Shown here piece after piece: positions 26,107 to 38,414 of a stretch of DNA of 64,000 nucleotides (within the stretch, counting starts at the first letter, position 1; each line of letters begins with the position of its first letter). The DNA comes from Eumeta japonica. Lineage: Eukaryota > Arthropoda > Insecta > Lepidoptera > Psychidae. The position numbers and the translations under genes are program-made. The notes under the pieces were generated by a model that was not told where the DNA came from, made no database searches, and worked only from the letters and a program-made list of their open reading frames with translations. The stretch spans positions 1 to 64,000 of the forward strand of contig BGZK01002055.1 in NCBI GenBank assembly GCA_005406025.1, given 5' to 3'.

Positions 26107-26504
26107 GGAAAGCATAACTCAGGAGAAGGAGGGCGCTTAAAGCCTGATACATCATCATCAATGAACGTAGAAACAGAAAAATTATCTTTTTGACCGCATT
26201 TCCGAGCATATTGATATAGCAAAACTTTTAAGATCCTTTTAGATTTCAGACAAAATGGATCCCATGTAACACCTGAAAAAGTCTCTAAATTGTATAGTTT
26301 AGACTCTAGTTTAGAGTTAAAAGGACGGGATGTGGGGACGAATAAGCTTATATAAAAACTCTTCATTACGGGACCCTGAAGAAATATTAAGAAAATATAC
26401 ACTATATTGAGAAAAAACTGTCGCACACCTCTCTTCTTCAAAAATGAACATATTTTTTACGCCGAATAAATTAATCTATTCCCAAGTCAGCTAGATAGGT
26501 ACCT

Positions 26505-26690
26505 CGAATGCGGCGCGCGCGTCCACAAAAGATGTTATTTTTTTTATCCCGGCCACGGCGATCGGCCGATCAAATTTTAATAAATCACTTCCTGCCAGAT
26601 ATCGATATGATACGTTTACTCGGTCGCTATACAGCCTCCGACGACGACTGTCGAGTTTTTAAAATATGTAAATTTCTGCCTAACCACAAG
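26505..26690. other. GC-richer island, possible regulatory element
   Basis: Contains aatgcggcgcgcgcgtcc, ccggccacggcgatcggcc and cctccgacgacgactgtc. The 65-codon frame (26508-26705) shows no domain. Confidence 0.3.
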
Positions 26691-26913
26691 GCCCAGCTGC
26701 AATAGAAAACTCATTCAGTATTTGATACGCGAAACAACTTTTGGCATTAATGAACTTCTGTTTGCACCATTCGTGTCATTACAAAATTTCTCCTTGTGTT
26801 TTGCGAGCCGTATTGAAATAAATATTATGCAGCTTATCATTATTCATTTTATAAACTTGTCTAAAACCAGCGAAATCGACCTATAGGAACTATTTTATTA
26901 TTTCAGTTATAAT

Positions 26914-27156
26914 CGGTGGTGGACCAGTGGTTCAGAGCATCGTCTTTAAACCAGAAGGTGCCGGAATCGATCCTTACCATAAACGACTTGACAAATCATT
27001 TTTTAATTTAAGTCAAATTAAACCACTTGGACGTACTTCAGTCCGCGACTTCGTCGTGACATTGATGACGATGGTCATTAGCAGTCTCCGTCATACATTG
27101 AAGAGCGTGCAGGGCCTACCTTCAAAGTTCCTCAATCTGAAATAAACAAATTGTCT
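26914..27156 (+). mobile_element. tRNA-derived SINE, copy 4 (well preserved)
   Basis: A-box-like tggtggaccagtggttcag, B-box-like gtgccggaatcgatcctta, then a body with aagtcaaattaaaccacttg, gacattgatgacgatggtc and a tail ctcaatctgaaataaacaaa. The tRNA-like head, short length (about 240 bp) and AATAAA-bearing tail define a Pol III SINE. The 72-codon frame inside is not a gene. Confidence 0.8.
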
Positions 27157-28470
27157 GAGGACATGCGTCGGTAGTGGGATGATTAATTCCTGATCGATCT
27201 AACACTTACAATTAAGAGCTTTTTATCGATTCCACGGTGATTTTCAAAGCCGATATATAAACAATCAGAGTAAGTAATAAACTCAAATAGCGTATAATAA
27301 TATACAAAGGAATCTTATTCTTATAAAAGTTAAGGCTTTTGATATCAAGAGATTTTATTAAATATTCATATGAGCAGAACTCTCATTGCAAAGAGAAATT
27401 AAACGAATTTCCATATTTGATTTTTAAACAAATTATTCAATATATCCGGTAAAAAACCTTAAAAATGCAGAATAATTGTTATCTATACATAATAAATGTG
27501 TAATATCAACATTATGAGAAACTATACATCAAAATCATGATGATGTATTTATAGGGAATCTTATAGCAGAAACAATATTAGGCCGTTAAAACTTGTCACG
27601 CGTCACATCTTGTCACTATATAGTGTGCATCAAATTTATCAGCAGATGCATTACGTGAAGCATAAATATTATTAACGCGCCCACTAAATAAGGTGTGACG
27701 TTGCGCGTACTTTGTTAATTGTGTTATTTATAGTAGTGACTGGTACGAGACAACCTGCTCTCGCGTTTACAAACATCCCGTGTAAACTTGACTATGTTTC
27801 AATTTTAGTGCTGTCATATAGAGTATGCTTCGAAAATGCCACGAGTATATTTATTGAGTTTTATCAAAAGCCAATAGCTATACTCAGTGAACGCGAAAAG
27901 CATTGTAGCTTTTTAGAAAAAAATAATAATGACCTAGTCGTGAAATTGTTTTTATTAATAACTTTAAATGTTACCAAAACGTAGTTTAGAGCAATACGCT
28001 CGTAAATATGCTTTGAATGCGACGTCAGTGAAAACAAGTGCAAGACGAACTTGCGTGTAAATGGTCCGGTACTTAATACGTTTTTTTGCAGAGTTCACTT
28101 GTCCCGTTTGACTTCCTATAAAGTCAACAAATTCAATGTTTATTTTTTTTTTTTTTTGCTAAGCGTAGAAAAAATTTTATTTTATATCATTTAAGATCAT
28201 TTGAAAATTATCGACTTTAAAATCTATCACATCAAGAAGTTTCTCTATATTTTTCTATAATGTACATAAAGGAACCATAACTAGGATTATAGAAAATCAT
28301 GCGTAATACGTAATATCGACTTACAATTTAATATTGCACATTTGAAAAGGTGCATAAATAAGAGCAAAATACGATTCCCCGGAGTATTTTAGAAAACTCA
28401 TAGTTGCATCACCAAAAGGTGAATTTCAAATAAAACTTTACAGAACATCCTGTATTCTGAACAGTAAATC
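27157..28470. other. AT-rich DNA, nothing recognised
   Basis: A short patch at 27590-27715 (acttgtcacgcgtcacatc, taacgcgcccactaaataag) is GC-richer. No gene. Confidence 0.4.
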
Positions 28471-28477
28471 GCCACAT

Positions 28478-28640
28478 TCCTCTATGGTCTATCTTTACAA
28501 TCGGCGGCCGTCTGCGCGCTGTGACATAGCATAAAACCGCGAATTAACTACGCTCCGGCCCGGCTTTGACTGTAGTTAGCGGCGTCGCGTCGTAAAACGA
28601 AATTATCCTGTATTATGTAAAGTATTCAGTACGCTACTAA
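28478..28640. other. GC-rich island, possible regulatory element
   Basis: Blocks caatcggcggccgtctgcg and ctacgctccggcccggct, with ataaaaccgcgaattaac between. No coding signal. Confidence 0.3.
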
Positions 28641-29334
28641 AATGTTTTAGCGCGGCGATCGTTTTAAGAATCGATTTGTTTATCAAAATCATTCTTCTAA
28701 GCCTTATTTTAAGACTTATATTTAGACTTTAAAATGACTAAAAACTAAAATAGTACCCCTTCACAAGTTGAATCCAAGTGCTAAATAAAATTAGATAAAT
28801 AATTTTTTTTCTAGCATTCACTCAAATATTGTATAAAGTATCTGCCAAAAAATGATCGTCCTTTGACTTGAACGGGACCAATTATCAAATGTTATAATTA
28901 CTAAAATTTTGTACACTAATTTTTGACATAACAATAATACACTTTTCTTTTTTTTGTTTATTTCATTGAATATGAGAATTACATTAACGTCTCATGGGCA
29001 TAAGTGATATAGAAAAAATCGTTTAGAACGTACAAAAATTAATTTCACCGTGTCTATTACTACGCGTCTGTAAAGCGGCAAACGAACAAGTAATACAATC
29101 CATAACTAATTTTAAATACTATTAACTTACATAAGCTACAAAGATTTTAATTCTATTACCAATTCGTGTAATATTATAGATATATACAAAAAATCTATGT
29201 ATGTACCTACTACCGAATAATGCACATAAATATGAAAATATAAGATGTACTGGTAACTAATGGTACACGCGGCGAGCACCACAACACTCACGCCCTCTGC
29301 TGGAAACAGGAACACGTCGAAGACAAACACGAAA

Positions 29335-29665
29335 CTCGGTTAGTAAACGACCTCGCCGGGCCCCGCACGCGCGGCCCCAGCGCGTACACTTTCAAATCAA
29401 ACCCGAAGCCCGCGGTTACTTTACATTAATCGCCCAAAGCGTTCGTTCCTCTTCCTGTTATTAATTGTCTGTTTGTGGTCGTAGCGGTCATTAATAAAAT
29501 GATACCGTAATCTCACAATCAATGAAACTGGAACCTGTAATTATATTAAATTTATCAAATATGATATTTTATGACGGTGCGCGCGCCGACCCACTGCCAT
29601 ACTACTCAGCCCTTTTATTGTCTTTAAATTCGGGCCTACGATGTTACTTCACCGGTACTTTTAAT
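29335..29665. other. GC-rich island with homeodomain-type motifs
   Basis: Starts with tcgccgggccccgcacgcg, then tacattaatcgccc, ggtcattaataaaatg and cccttttattgtc. The mix of CpG-rich blocks and unmutated-looking TAAT sites is typical of insect developmental enhancers. No open frame supports coding. Confidence 0.35.
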
Positions 29666-30831
29666 CGATGCGTTTTGTTTAATCGATTCATTCGATTATA
29701 GATTACTTGAGGACGATTCAGAGAAGGTATTTCGTTCAAAGTATTAAACTGACTCCTGTTTTCAGTTCCGCTGAAGTAAGCGGGTACTTTTCAGTAGAAA
29801 TACTATATTGATATAAAATACTTAATTCATATAAAAATACTTAATTCTCGAACACACGAATGTTAAATTATAGACAAAAAATTTAAAAATATTTATATCA
29901 AAGGTTAAGATTTAGGTACGTCAGTATTTGTATATAAATTTAGAAGGATGTAATCTATGGCATCCTACAAATTATAGTTTTTTTTTTTTTTAGAAAAGAT
30001 ATTTTGCATTCTTTGTCTTTTTGGTTTGAGTAAACCAAAATTTAACCAAATTGTACCAATACATATGACTGAAGGTTTAATATTTCTTTATAAAACCAAA
30101 CTTTTTTTCTAGCTACATTGTAGTTCAGTCACTTCACAAAATTATTTTTTCCAATAATTAAGGCAGGGTATAAAATTATATCCTGATCTTGCACTGTATT
30201 CAATATAAAGTGCATTATCATTATTTATAGCTTGGTGAATACCTGCAGTATTCGATAGAATGCAATACACATGTAATTTGTGACTATGCACGACTCCTCT
30301 CAAACAGGTTTTCTTTTTTTTTTTCGAATAAATCAATGGCACTATAATCCACCTTTTTAGACTATTATATACTTCAATTATGTGATTCCGTAAATATTGC
30401 ACCAAATATAACTACCATCGAGTCCTTCTATGACGAGCTGAAAACAATGAATGCCAATGACAAATTAATCGATTGTTCAATGATGTTGGCGTACACAGAA
30501 ACATTAAATCTATATCGAAATAAATTGCTAAGAATCGATCACTAATAATTGTTTTAACAATAAAATATTGTAGATAAATACATGTATACAAAGATATGTA
30601 TGGTAGAAAGAAGTAATTTAAATATTTAGTAGTTTATTTTGATATTACAATAATTACTAAAAAAAACTGAGAAAATAAATTATGCCCAGACTATTATTTC
30701 TTCCACCTATTGTACAATTCGTGAATGAATCTAATGAATACAGAGAAAAACTTATTCAAAGGTATCCGAAGGATTTTCATAAGTAGGCATGAAAAAATTA
30801 TATGTGCATTTATCAGTATCTTCATATTTGC

Positions 30832-31110
30832 CCTACAACCATTGGACGTCCACTGCTGGACCTGAACCCAGTACCCAATGGTGGCCAGATGCTTTCACTA
30901 GATCTTCGGTCTACCTAGTGCGAAGTCATCCAAAGCTTCGACGTCGCGTTCGTGATCGCCACTTGCCAACTTTTCTTCCCCGGCAGTTATCGGTTCTAAG
31001 AGCGATGTGGTCCAACCGCTGCTACTTCAACTTTATGCTGCGGTAAACTATGTTGGTCGCTCTGAATTGCCCACAGATTTCCTCGTTTCGAAGGTTGTGT
31101 GGTAAAAAAA
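30832..31110 (+). repeat. Lepidopteran-type repeat with TGGACGTCCACTGCTGGAC
   Basis: Contains ccattggacgtccactgctg, agatcttcggtctacctag, acttttcttccccggcag, gcgatgtggtccaaccgctg and cagatttcctcgtttcgaag in the order I recall for a very common moth/butterfly repeat, probably a LINE-derived tail. The 85-codon frame starting at 30789 is not a gene. Confidence 0.8.
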
Positions 31111-31799
31111 AACCCTAAACTCCTTCCAACGCATCGCATGAGTATCTCTGACTTTGTTTATAAGACAAAAAGTAAAGCGCCATATTTGGAATCCGTATAT
31201 CGTCGCTGAGGCACATCATTAACAACCCGTTAGCCATGCTTGACCGGTATCTAAAGATATGAAAAAGATTCTGTATAAAGTAGATTAAAAAATTATAAAA
31301 CAATGAATAATAAAAATCTGTGTCTATAATAGTATGTTTTATTATACATAATTTACTATTCGAAGACTATTATCATATGTGATTCATGAATGTAGGCTCG
31401 TAGGCTCCAATCCGATAATGAGTAAACGTCGTTATCTTGGCATTAGCGGTGCCATCGATTTTTTTCTTGATTTTAGCAGAAATTAAAAATGCGTAAAACC
31501 TTTTAAAATCCAGAAGTAATATTAGAGCTGAGACTACTAAATGATATTTTATTGACAAATGTTTATTTTTAGAAGCAAAGTAAAGAATTAATTAATTTAT
31601 CCTAATATGAATTGCCCAATTACCTTAATTATACCTAATTTGGAAAGCATATTAGTAACAGGAATTATCGGTAAATTAAATGGAAAACATATATTTACGA
31701 AATTTAGTAAAAACTTCCAAAGGAATTAATTACCCCTACTTAATATTATATTTCCTCTTAAACCTATTTTTGATTAGAATTTAATTTAACAACTGATTT

Positions 31800-32000
31800 T
31801 TCCCGGCTTATTAATCTTTGACGGCCTCATACGTATCGAGCACTACCTCAGAGCCGGCGCGGCCCGAGGCGCGGACAATATCAGCGCAGATTGAATTATC
31901 GATCGCTTAATGGGATCCAGAGGCAGACGCCGCTATACATTATTATGCGGGGTTCTCATTACTGGGACTATTTTCGAACTCTGTAAATATCACACTACGA
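31800..32000. other. GC-rich island, possible regulatory element
   Basis: Contains agccggcgcggcccgaggc, gattgaattatcgatcgctt, taatgggatccagaggcag and gcggggttctcattactgg. No open frame with support. Confidence 0.3.
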
Positions 32001-32116
32001 ACGAAAGCGTACTAATTACGGAACGATTATCGAATTACTACAGTATTCTTCTATAATGTAAAGTTTACAAAAGAAAATAATAGCAATAATAATGTATTGC
32101 TCAGTTATTTACATCC

Positions 32117-32354
32117 GGCGTGATAGTGGCTGTGGGGGAAAATGCATCGTTTTAAAACAAGAAGGTTCCGGGTTCGATCCGCACCACGGACGAATTGACG
32201 GATGAGCTATTTAACTTACGTCAAATTAAGCCATTCACTCCGTGCTGACGAGCACTTAAGCAGTTAAACTTCCGTTCTCGACCTTGTACCCGCGTTGGGC
32301 TAAGGTTGAGGGTTTTAAAGTACAAGCCGTTCAATCTACAATAAAAGGATTGTG
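32117..32354 (+). mobile_element. tRNA-derived SINE, copy 5 (intact B box)
   Basis: aagaaggttccgggttcgat then ccgcaccacgg gives a canonical B box. The body gacgaattgacggatgagc, cgtcaaattaagccattcac and cgttgggctaaggttgaggg matches other copies, and the tail is caatctacaataaaagg. This copy best identifies the family. Confidence 0.8.
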
Positions 32355-32639
32355 GAAAGGTGTAGTAATTAAAAAAACTTATTACAAAAAAAAAACAATC
32401 AATAAAGCAATAAAAAACCTAATATATTTCTCATAGTAAAAGTACCTACCGTATGTATAATTTCATCATGAAATAAAAAGAGAGCCATATTTGTAATTTA
32501 TTTTTAAAATACCTATATTAAATAAAAATTATATACGTATTTTTTTGGTAGAAAATCTGAAATTCATTACGCTATGTGTTCGACTGGAAAGTGAAACCAA
32601 TCTTCGTTTAAATTATCGAAAAAATATTATTGTGCGCCA

Positions 32640-32910
32640 AAAATACACCAATAGAATTTTGACCACGCGTCTCGTATCAAATGCACGCGAGATTAGATCG
32701 CGTCGAACGGCGCCGCCGCCGCGCGCGCATCACGGACAGAAAAACGTAATAAAACTAGGGAGTAGTGCACATAAATAAAGCCTGCGTCACTCACCTCAAA
32801 GGAAAGGCTAAAGTAATAATTCTGACGTCAAAGAACAAAAGGCCGTTAGGTGTCCAAAGTACAGTCGCCGCGAAAGGCGAACGCCATCATCCATTATGGC
32901 CTGCAATAGA
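32640..32910. other. GC-rich island, possible regulatory element
   Basis: Contains gtcgaacggcgccgccgccg, ataaataaagcctgcgtcac, taattctgacgtcaaag and gccgcgaaaggcgaacgcc. Two short frames overlap it without recognisable domains. Confidence 0.3.
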
Positions 32911-33317
32911 ATTGACGGGTTTTTCAGAAATAGCCGTGTTGGCATTTGACTAATAATATATTGCTGGAGGCTTCGATGCGAGTCCGTCTAAAGAGGTTAT
33001 CGTTTTAAATGTTATTTCATTTCTCGGAGAGTACGTTCCCTGAAACTTTGTTTTATAGTTGTATTGTTTTGCAAACAATTTCAAAGGTAAATGAAATACT
33101 CTTCCATATTTTGTTCCTGTTTGGTCTGTTATATAACTGTTGTGATTAAAAATGTGCTGTTTATTGATGAAGAGTTATTATTTAAAAATTATTATTTTTT
33201 ACTTATTGTAAAAATAATTTAATTAACTTTAAATATAACGTGTATAAATCTTCTTTTTTTTTTAAATTACAGGACAGGAAAATGCCCCCAAATAATAAGA
33301 AGGTTGCTGTAATTAAT

Positions 33318-33370
33318 GTCTAGTACCTGGGCGACCGAGTCTTGTTCGGCGTTTTTCGAGGTTGTGGTGG
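33318..33370 (+). repeat. Lepidopteran-type repeat with CTGGGCGACCGAG
   Basis: Reads gtctagtacctgggcgaccg, then agtcttgttcggc, close to a sequence very common in moth genomes. Only a short piece is present. Confidence 0.6.
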
Positions 33371-33604
33371 AAATATGATGTCTTTCCACAACAAATGTTG
33401 CTTATGGTTATTTCTAACCATAAATATTTAGATAGGTAATACAACAATAAGTATTTGGAAAATTTATCTACATATTTTATTAGTGCTTTATTAGTGCTCT
33501 CTGTTGTGAAGAACGAAAAACGAATGAATGTAAATTACCTCAATATTACAAAAAAATCTATTTTTTCCAGGAAACACACCTATATAGGTAAACTTGAAGA
33601 GAAA

Positions 33605-33645
33605 CATTTTGCCAAGCTACATTTTGCCAAGCTACATATTTTGTC
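33605..33645. repeat. Short tandem duplication
   Basis: CATTTTGCCAAGCTA occurs twice in direct succession, 18 bases apart. Confidence 0.85.
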
Positions 33646-35049
33646 GTTTCTGAGAGAGTTACAAATAACTTGTGTACATATATACAAAAATCGGTCACTT
33701 ACAGTAATAACATAATACTTATCGTCTAGTTACTAAATCGCAACATGGACACGACGAACTTAATTTTATTCAAATATTCTGAAAACGTATCAAAAATTGA
33801 AACCTATGTCCTTTATAAGCTTGTCAAGTGATCGAACAAATTTTTGCTATATCTAATAAAAAACAACCTTTAAGGTTGATACAAAGACACTAGTGGAGAA
33901 TAAAAAAGAAAGTTTAGGCTTCGAATCATCAATAGAACTGTTCGGGTATGAGATAGTTCTGAATATCTTGGAAAACATTTTTTCTTAAATATAAAAACAA
34001 TGACGTTAACGGAACTATTTCTACGCAATTTACAATTATTCATGAGATACCAAAATGATTTTGACATACATAAATCATTTCTTATAAGTGAGAAGCATTT
34101 TATTGCCTTTAGGGAGAGCCGTTAAAAATGCGCATTCAATTTATATAAATTTCATTTACGTTATTACATGCAACCAAATTGATAACGCCTAACCTACTAT
34201 AATTGAATAATCGTATAATATAGACTTTACGCTATGAACCATAGACCCAGTATAAAAGACAAAAATACATATGACAGAAGTTCTTGCAGGATCATATTTG
34301 CAGAAACAATTATTGCATCTCGTCTAATACTATACCACCACAGAATGCTTTTGTCTATTTTTAGAATAGGTAATAGTAATTTTAAATATGACTAAAAATC
34401 TTGCGCGATGAACGCATTTAGAATTCCGTACAGGCTACAGAGTAATTATAAAAACCATCTCATGGTCTTTATGCATGTGGAACCCTAAAAATTTAGTAAG
34501 ACTTGGCGGCCTTTTGTCGTATGTCGCCAGATATATACGTCCTGGCGGAAGCCAGGTAGTTAAGATCGAGACAAAAATGTTAGATAAAGCTCGATTGAGA
34601 GATTGAATTTTATTACGAGCTACCAAAGTGAATTTAATTTACGACGCTTCGGAGACAGCCCTAATGCGGCCTGCTGATAAGTGATTAATATACTTTTCTA
34701 GACGTTGGCACCTTATGATAAATTGCGATTTAAGCTTTTGGGAAATTAAGAGATTGCCACTGTTATGGAACCAAAAATTTATAATTTTAATGCCAATTAC
34801 TAACACATAAAGCCATAGCGAATAAAAGCATATTAAAGTAATCAATAATATCTCGTAATAAATTGTGTTCTGTGAATAGGAATAAAGAGTATTAAGATAA
34901 TTAACGAAAAATATAGATATACATTTTGGATAAACAATTCATTAAAATTATAACATACCGCATTATTCAAAAATAAAAACGGTATTAAATGATTTAAAAT
35001 TATATCTACTATTACAAATGATAAAAATTAAATAACTGCAAATAACGAT

Positions 35050-35315
35050 GTGGTTCAAAAAATGTGATGAGATGTTTGAGGTATGATTGTGGTGGTTTGG
35101 CCATCCAGAAATGTATATAAAAATTGGCTGACAAAATAGATAGAGCGAATGTCCGTCATGGAAGGTTGGGTTCGAGGCGCCCTAGAAAATCTTACGGCGA
35201 TCAAATTCATTGCATATTGAGAAACGGAAAATCCGAAAAGGACGAGCTTACATTTAACCATTAATGAATGTCAATGAAACGAGAGAAGTATGCAAAGATC
35301 ATAAACGTGAAAAAA
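35050..35315 (+). pseudogene. Decayed LINE ORF2 C-terminus
   Basis: With frame shifts the plus strand reads WFGHP, then a clear run LADKIDRANVRHGRLGSRRP and RKSYGDQIHCIL, then NVNETREVCKD. This is the familiar C-terminal block of LINE reverse-transcriptase proteins (pattern RWFGH.ER...RLT..IY.A.V....GRGRPR....DQI..IL). The frameshift after WFGHP and the lost residues in the GRGRPR motif show it is dead. Confidence 0.8.
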
Positions 35316-35689
35316 TCAATGGTCTCTGCATAAAATTCTGAGAAAATGTCGTAAGTTAAAAAAAAAAGGCAACCTGATTATTTTTTTTAGTATTACACCC
35401 ATATTTTTCTTACAATCCCATAATCGGCATGATCTCGAAATATTCCGGTTTTTATTACTAATTAGTGGCGTTCGTTTCTTTTGTTTTGGTCACCCCAAGT
35501 CAGACGTATATTCCGTACTCACACATACAATTATATGTCAGATACTTAAGTAAGGTTTAAACCCAGCAAAGGTTGAGCGATTGCCCTTGTCATTAGATGC
35601 AGTGATGTTTGGTAGCGATAGTTTTTTGTCGACATTGAGGTATAAAGCAAATGCTTTAATCTAACTTAAGAAATTATCAATCAATTATT

Positions 35690-35765
35690 CGCCTCTGGAT
35701 GAAAATCGAATCCCTTACCTTACAACTCGAAAGCAACACGCTGGTTACTTACCCACCACCGCTAG
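35690..35765 (-). mobile_element. SINE or tRNA-like fragment, minus strand
   Basis: The reverse complement reads gcggtggtgggtaagtaacc, then tttcgagttgtaagg and gggattcgattttca, an A-box/B-box arrangement at tRNA-like spacing. Its body does not clearly match the other family, so it may be a different SINE. Confidence 0.45.
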
Positions 35766-36634
35766 AACAAACTCGATCTTAATCTAAACAAGTAACTCTG
35801 TTATTTATTTATACATACTATTATCATAATACTAAGTTTTTACCCCAATCTTGTTTAAAATATTTGTTCAAAATAACGTCTCAATTTTTAAGTTCAGCCA
35901 AGAGACAAATAAACGTCGCCTGGATTTAAACTCGCCGTTATAACTTCTGCACCATTACATTCATGAGGTTGCCTGTACCCGCCGGTGTAGAAAGCTTTGT
36001 ACAACAAAACAAAACCATTATTTTGTTTGTGACAATTGTCCTGATCGCTTTATTACAAGGAAACAGACTCAGCCAGATCCAGTAAGTTAGAAATTTAGAT
36101 TCTCCTCAGGAGATACAAAACGGCAAAATCGACTTGAGAAACCGCTATCACTAGTATTGGTGTTATGTTTCGTTGCCATCTGAATATTTTTTTACGTAAT
36201 TATAACAGATTCCAATAAAGTCCCTGTGAATATACAAATTTTAACGGCGTATAAATTTAAATTCATTACAAAACAAACACTACTTAAAAGAGAGTACTGT
36301 ACTGTTTCCCAATATTTCAAAGGAAAATATCTATGAACTCGACTTCTTACCGGGTTATTTCGTTACGTGATTGTTTTGTATTCAGTGTTGTTAAATATGA
36401 TAAAATTAGAAAGGAGCTACCCTTAAGTTTCTTGCTCGCTCTCCTTAAGGAAAAACTTCCTTTCAAACAAGGGGTAATAAGTAAATTCACAAAACATTAT
36501 AACGTATTTTAAGTGTTTTTAATGATCCATCAAATAAAGATCTTTTGAATATGAAATTAGAACTTGAGCTGTAATATGATCACATTGACTTCCAAATTTT
36601 TTTTGAGTATAAATACATATATTGATATCTTTTT

Positions 36635-37188
36635 AGGGTTCCGTACTTCTTAATAAAAACAGAACCCTTATGGGATCACTTTGTTGACGGTCCGTGCGCG
36701 TCTGTCTGTCAAGACTTTTTATCTCAGGAAATCATGGAGGTATATAGTTGAAATTAAAGTCATATACTCAAGTCTACAGTCCCTTGAAGTTGTAAAAATC
36801 AAGCTTCTAAGTTAACGTGAAAAAAAGATACGGCAATTTTTGCCGCATAAAACGTATATTTTGACACTTTAAAAAGAATCCACATTTATAGTAAGTAATA
36901 CCGTCTTATAAGTAAGTCAAGTATAGGAAAAAATCTGACAATCAAACATTTGTAATTAAATTATAAAAATAACTTTGATTAGGTTACCTAACTAATTTAC
37001 GATAGGTATGAACTGTTAGTTTAACCATAATTTCCTATATGTATGTAATTATATAGATTTTGGAAACTGAATTTCAGGAAAAGCTCGAAAAAAACTGCGA
37101 GACTCGATTCCTGAACTGTTTGTAACATGTACCTTTGTACGGAACCCTCGGTGAGCGAGTTCGACTCGCACTTGTCCGGTTTTTTTTT
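36635..37188 (+). mobile_element. Non-autonomous element with GGTTCC/GGAACC ends
   Basis: Starts AGGGTTCCGTAC (36635-36646), and its exact complement GTACGGAACCCT is at 37137-37148. Downstream is a hairpin GCGAGT-TCG-ACTCGC (37155-37169), then ACTTGTCCGG and a T run. Near the start is gtccgtgcgcgtctgtctgtc. I recognise this layout as one of the commonest moth/butterfly dispersed repeats. No coding sequence; the class is not resolved from sequence alone. Confidence 0.8.
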
Positions 37189-37449
37189 ATCCATTACCAT
37201 AGCGGCCATTTTCCATGGATTTCCCCGTAAAGGCGTAAAATTATTACATGGCGCCGTGATGCTCCTGTAGTTCTTATTAAATATTATATTCCAAATCTCG
37301 ATTCCAATTACTACTTTTCAAATTCTGATAAATCTCAAACTGGGTCCCAGTTCAGATCGGGCTCCAAAATAATTTCGTAGAAAGTAAAGAATTTCACAGA
37401 ATTCAGCAGTGACATCCTTTTTAAGCCCTACTATATCTTCATGTTTATT

Positions 37450-37760
37450 ACTTATTCCTCACAGTTCAAATAATAATCGTCTATTTCCAATAGTTTTCTT
37501 CCGATAAGTAATAAAGACATTTCTGCCGAGGGACGTGGTCCAAAAAGCAAAAATTGACGTCCCCGTCCAACCCCGACGACGGCGTTCAACGACTGATTTA
37601 TCCGCCATCGAAAGCTTGACAAGTGCGAAAGTTTTTTGGATCGGCGATTTGTTGTCACGACGTCTTCGCTCGCCGGACCAAAAAAAAAAAAATAAAGGCC
37701 GACGAATATCTAAACCTTTGTACCTACGCGCTGTCGACACACAAAATTCTTACCTCCAAA
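37450..37760. other. GC-richer island, possible regulatory element
   Basis: Contains gccgagggacgtggtcc, ccgacgacggcgttcaacg and gtcacgacgtcttcgctcgc. Frames are open on both strands (88 codons plus, 93 and 68 minus) and Arg-rich, without domains, so composition rather than coding is the likelier cause. Confidence 0.3.
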
Positions 37761-37879
37761 TACACGTACTTCGTTTCTTAATTGAACATCGTTTTGTATA
37801 AAAGGAAATTACTCTGCTATGTAATAAAAAAAAAACTTAATAAGTCCATCTCTAGGCAGTAGCAGCTTTTTAGGGTCAT

Positions 37880-38090
37880 AAGGCAGCTCTATTACTTTCA
37901 GTAGCGGTTTGAACAAAAACAACGCGCTGGTACTTTTCCAGCGGCCGACGTTTCGTCACATTAATCTCGAGAGCATCGCAGTAAATTCCAGTCTTTTTAT
38001 TGCAGAAACCGTCCCTAAATCCAAATTAAACTAAAAATTAAACGAGCCGCGCGTGCCTTCGTAACTGCTACACTGTTTTAGGGTTCTGCA
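37880..38090. other. GC-richer island, possible regulatory element
   Basis: Contains ttttccagcggccgacgttt, cgtcacattaatctcgag and aacgagccgcgcgtgcc. No frame of note. Confidence 0.3.
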
Positions 38091-38414
38091 ATAGGCTTTT
38101 ATTTCATGTTAGTTATAAATGGATTAAATTAATCGAATCAGATCAATTTTTAAGTCTTAACACCAGATTTATCGTATAATCTTCCTAATAAAAAAAATCT
38201 TATTAAGAATTGGAAACAAATTACCGTTAGTCGTAAAAAGAATTATCAAATACAAATTGGTTTGGGTCATCTATTCAGATATATGTGAACTTTAAAAAAA
38301 ATTAACTAACCGTTAACTAGCAAGTTTACCCATGTAGATTAAAATTACGTGATGTTAACTTACTTTGCCGTACTCGCCGTACCTCAGCTTTCGTTTCCTT
38401 TTCTATAACCTTGT

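Noticed and set aside
26064..26441. 125-codon minus-strand open frame as a gene
   Set aside because: Its start lies in AT-rich DNA and its C-terminus is read from the antisense of a SINE tail; no domain.
32117..32200. Functional tRNA gene (good B box)
   Set aside because: No cloverleaf with paired acceptor arms could be drawn, and the sequence continues into a SINE body repeated elsewhere.
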